In this document: positions 33,578-34,271 of the stretch, piece after piece | Layout: every line of letters starts with the position of its first letter | Position numbering within the stretch: the stretch's first letter is position 1 | Source: Oscillospiraceae bacterium | Lineage (GTDB): Bacteria > Bacillota > Clostridia > Saccharofermentanales > Saccharofermentanaceae | Direction: 5' to 3' | Length of the DNA stretch: 34,271 nt | Assembly (NCBI GenBank): GCA_902801755.1 | Contig: CADCJM010000025.1 | Coordinates: 1 to 34,271 of the forward strand | The notes under the pieces: model-generated | Databases searched by the model: none | The model's input: only the letters and a program-made list of their open reading frames with translations | Told to the model about the DNA's origin: nothing | Translations under genes and position numbers: made by a program

Positions 33578-33608
33578 TTAAGACTTAAGTCTTTCGGAGG
33601 TAAATCGT

Positions 33609-34271
33609 ATGGATTACGGTATGTGGAATGACAGAACCAACATGAGTATGCTCACAGACTTCTATGAGCTCACTATGGCTAACGGTTATCTGAACAGCGG
33701 CAACAGGGACAAGATCGTTTATTTCGATATGTTCTTCAGAAATATCCCCGAGAACGGCGGATATGCTGTTATGGCAGGTTTGGAGCAGGTTATCGATTAC
33801 CTCTCAAGCCTTAAGTTCTCAGAAGATGATCTTACCTTCCTCAAGGATAACTATCACTTCAACGACGAGTTCATCAGCTATTTAAGGGACTTCGAATTCA
33901 CATGTGACGTCTGGGCTATCCCGGAAGGAACTGTTGTATTCCCCAAAGAGCCCCTCGTTAAGGTAAGAGGTCCTATCATTCAGGCACAGCTCCTTGAGAC
34001 CGCACTCCTTTGCACGATCAACCACCAGACACTTATTGCCACAAAGACAGCAAGGATCGTAAGAGCAGCTGAAGGCAGACCTGTCATGGAGTTCGGTGCA
34101 CGCCGTGCGCAGGGCTTCGACGCTTCCGTACTCGGCGCCAGAGCAGCTTATATCGCAGGAGCTGCAGGCACATCCTGCACGATCTGCGGACAGCAGTTCG
34201 ACATTCCGCTTTCCGGAACAATGGCTCACTCCTGGGTAATGCTTTTCGACAACGAGTTCGAAGCATTCAAG
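33609..34271 (+). CDS. pncB: nicotinate phosphoribosyltransferase, 3' end beyond window
   Basis: 221 codons from the ATG at 33609 (CGGAGG eight bases before) to the window edge; the family runs to about 470-490 residues. It makes nicotinate mononucleotide from nicotinate and PRPP with ATP hydrolysis, in the Preiss-Handler NAD salvage route. Visible: LTDFYELTMANGYL (12-27), FDMFFRNIPENGGYAVMAGLEQ, INHQTLIATKTARI, EFGARRAQG and the LSGTMAHSW stretch with His207, the residue that is phosphorylated in the family. A short palindrome AAGACTTAAGTCTT (33580-33593) lies in the gap upstream. Family assignment firm. Confidence 0.94.
   Translation, partial: MDYGMWNDRTNMSMLTDFYELTMANGYLNSGNRDKIVYFDMFFRNIPENGGYAVMAGLEQVIDYLSSLKFSEDDLTFLKDNYHFNDEFISYLRDFEFTCDVWAIPEGTVVFPKEPLVKVRGPIIQAQLLETALLCTINHQTLIATKTARIVRAAEGRPVMEFGARRAQGFDASVLGARAAYIAGAAGTSCTICGQQFDIPLSGTMAHSWVMLFDNEFEAFK

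Noticed and set aside
33580..33593. AAGACTTAAGTCTT palindrome as terminator or operator
   Set aside because: Five-pair stem with no T-run, and too short and AT-rich to support an operator call on its own.

Overview
The window reads as a stretch of chromosome from an anaerobic, plant-fibre-fermenting member of the Clostridia (Firmicutes). Three things point there: a cellobiose phosphorylase plus cellodextrin phosphorylase pair close to those of cellulolytic clostridia, an HPr kinase/phosphorylase with a hprK-murB-rapZ-whiA cluster, and a secY-adk-map-infA-rpmJ-rpsM-rpsK-rpsD-rpoA-rplQ-ecfA-ecfT-truA order. Shine-Dalgarno sequences are strong (GGAGG) and promoters are sigma-A type, often with extended -10 boxes. 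No tRNA, rRNA, CRISPR array, transposon or prophage was seen; this is core chromosome with a few unusual features. Species cannot be fixed from the sequence alone.

Layout. 1-605 (minus): 5' part of a D-2-hydroxyacid dehydrogenase. 706-1776: an orphan, divergent CbiG-like protein. 1882-4483: two lipoproteins, the second a sugar-type ABC solute-binding protein preceded by a 31-bp palindrome and followed by a terminator. 4689-10284: cellobiose phosphorylase and cellodextrin phosphorylase, with a cre-like motif at their promoter. 10318-13928: hprK-murB-rapZ-whiA, tightly coupled, without the usual yvcK. 14053-17122: a membrane-anchored PQQ-type beta-propeller protein, a small unknown protein and an unknown membrane protein. 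17143-21092: a uridine-kinase-like gene broken by a frame change, then metA (acetyl type), nnrD and alr. 21193-27651: secY to rplQ in two transcription units. 27768-30375: a fused EcfA1-EcfA2 ATPase and EcfT. 30435-34271: ROK glucokinase, truA, an NfeD/SPFH membrane pair (the SPFH gene broken) and the 5' part of nicotinate phosphoribosyltransferase.

How the parts fit. Imported cello-oligosaccharides would be bound by the lipoprotein, shortened by cellodextrin phosphorylase and split by cellobiose phosphorylase to glucose 1-phosphate and glucose. The ROK glucokinase can phosphorylate the glucose, and hprK, which sets catabolite repression, lies 33 bases after the phosphorylases. No ABC permease is present in the window.

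Most worth a second look: two genes (17143-18074 and 32736-33577) that both appear to lack roughly 23-27 codons with a shift into the -1 frame, the palindrome at 2987-3017, the EcfA1-EcfA2 fusion, the 222-base structured spacer between rpmJ and rpsM, and the orphan CbiG homologue.
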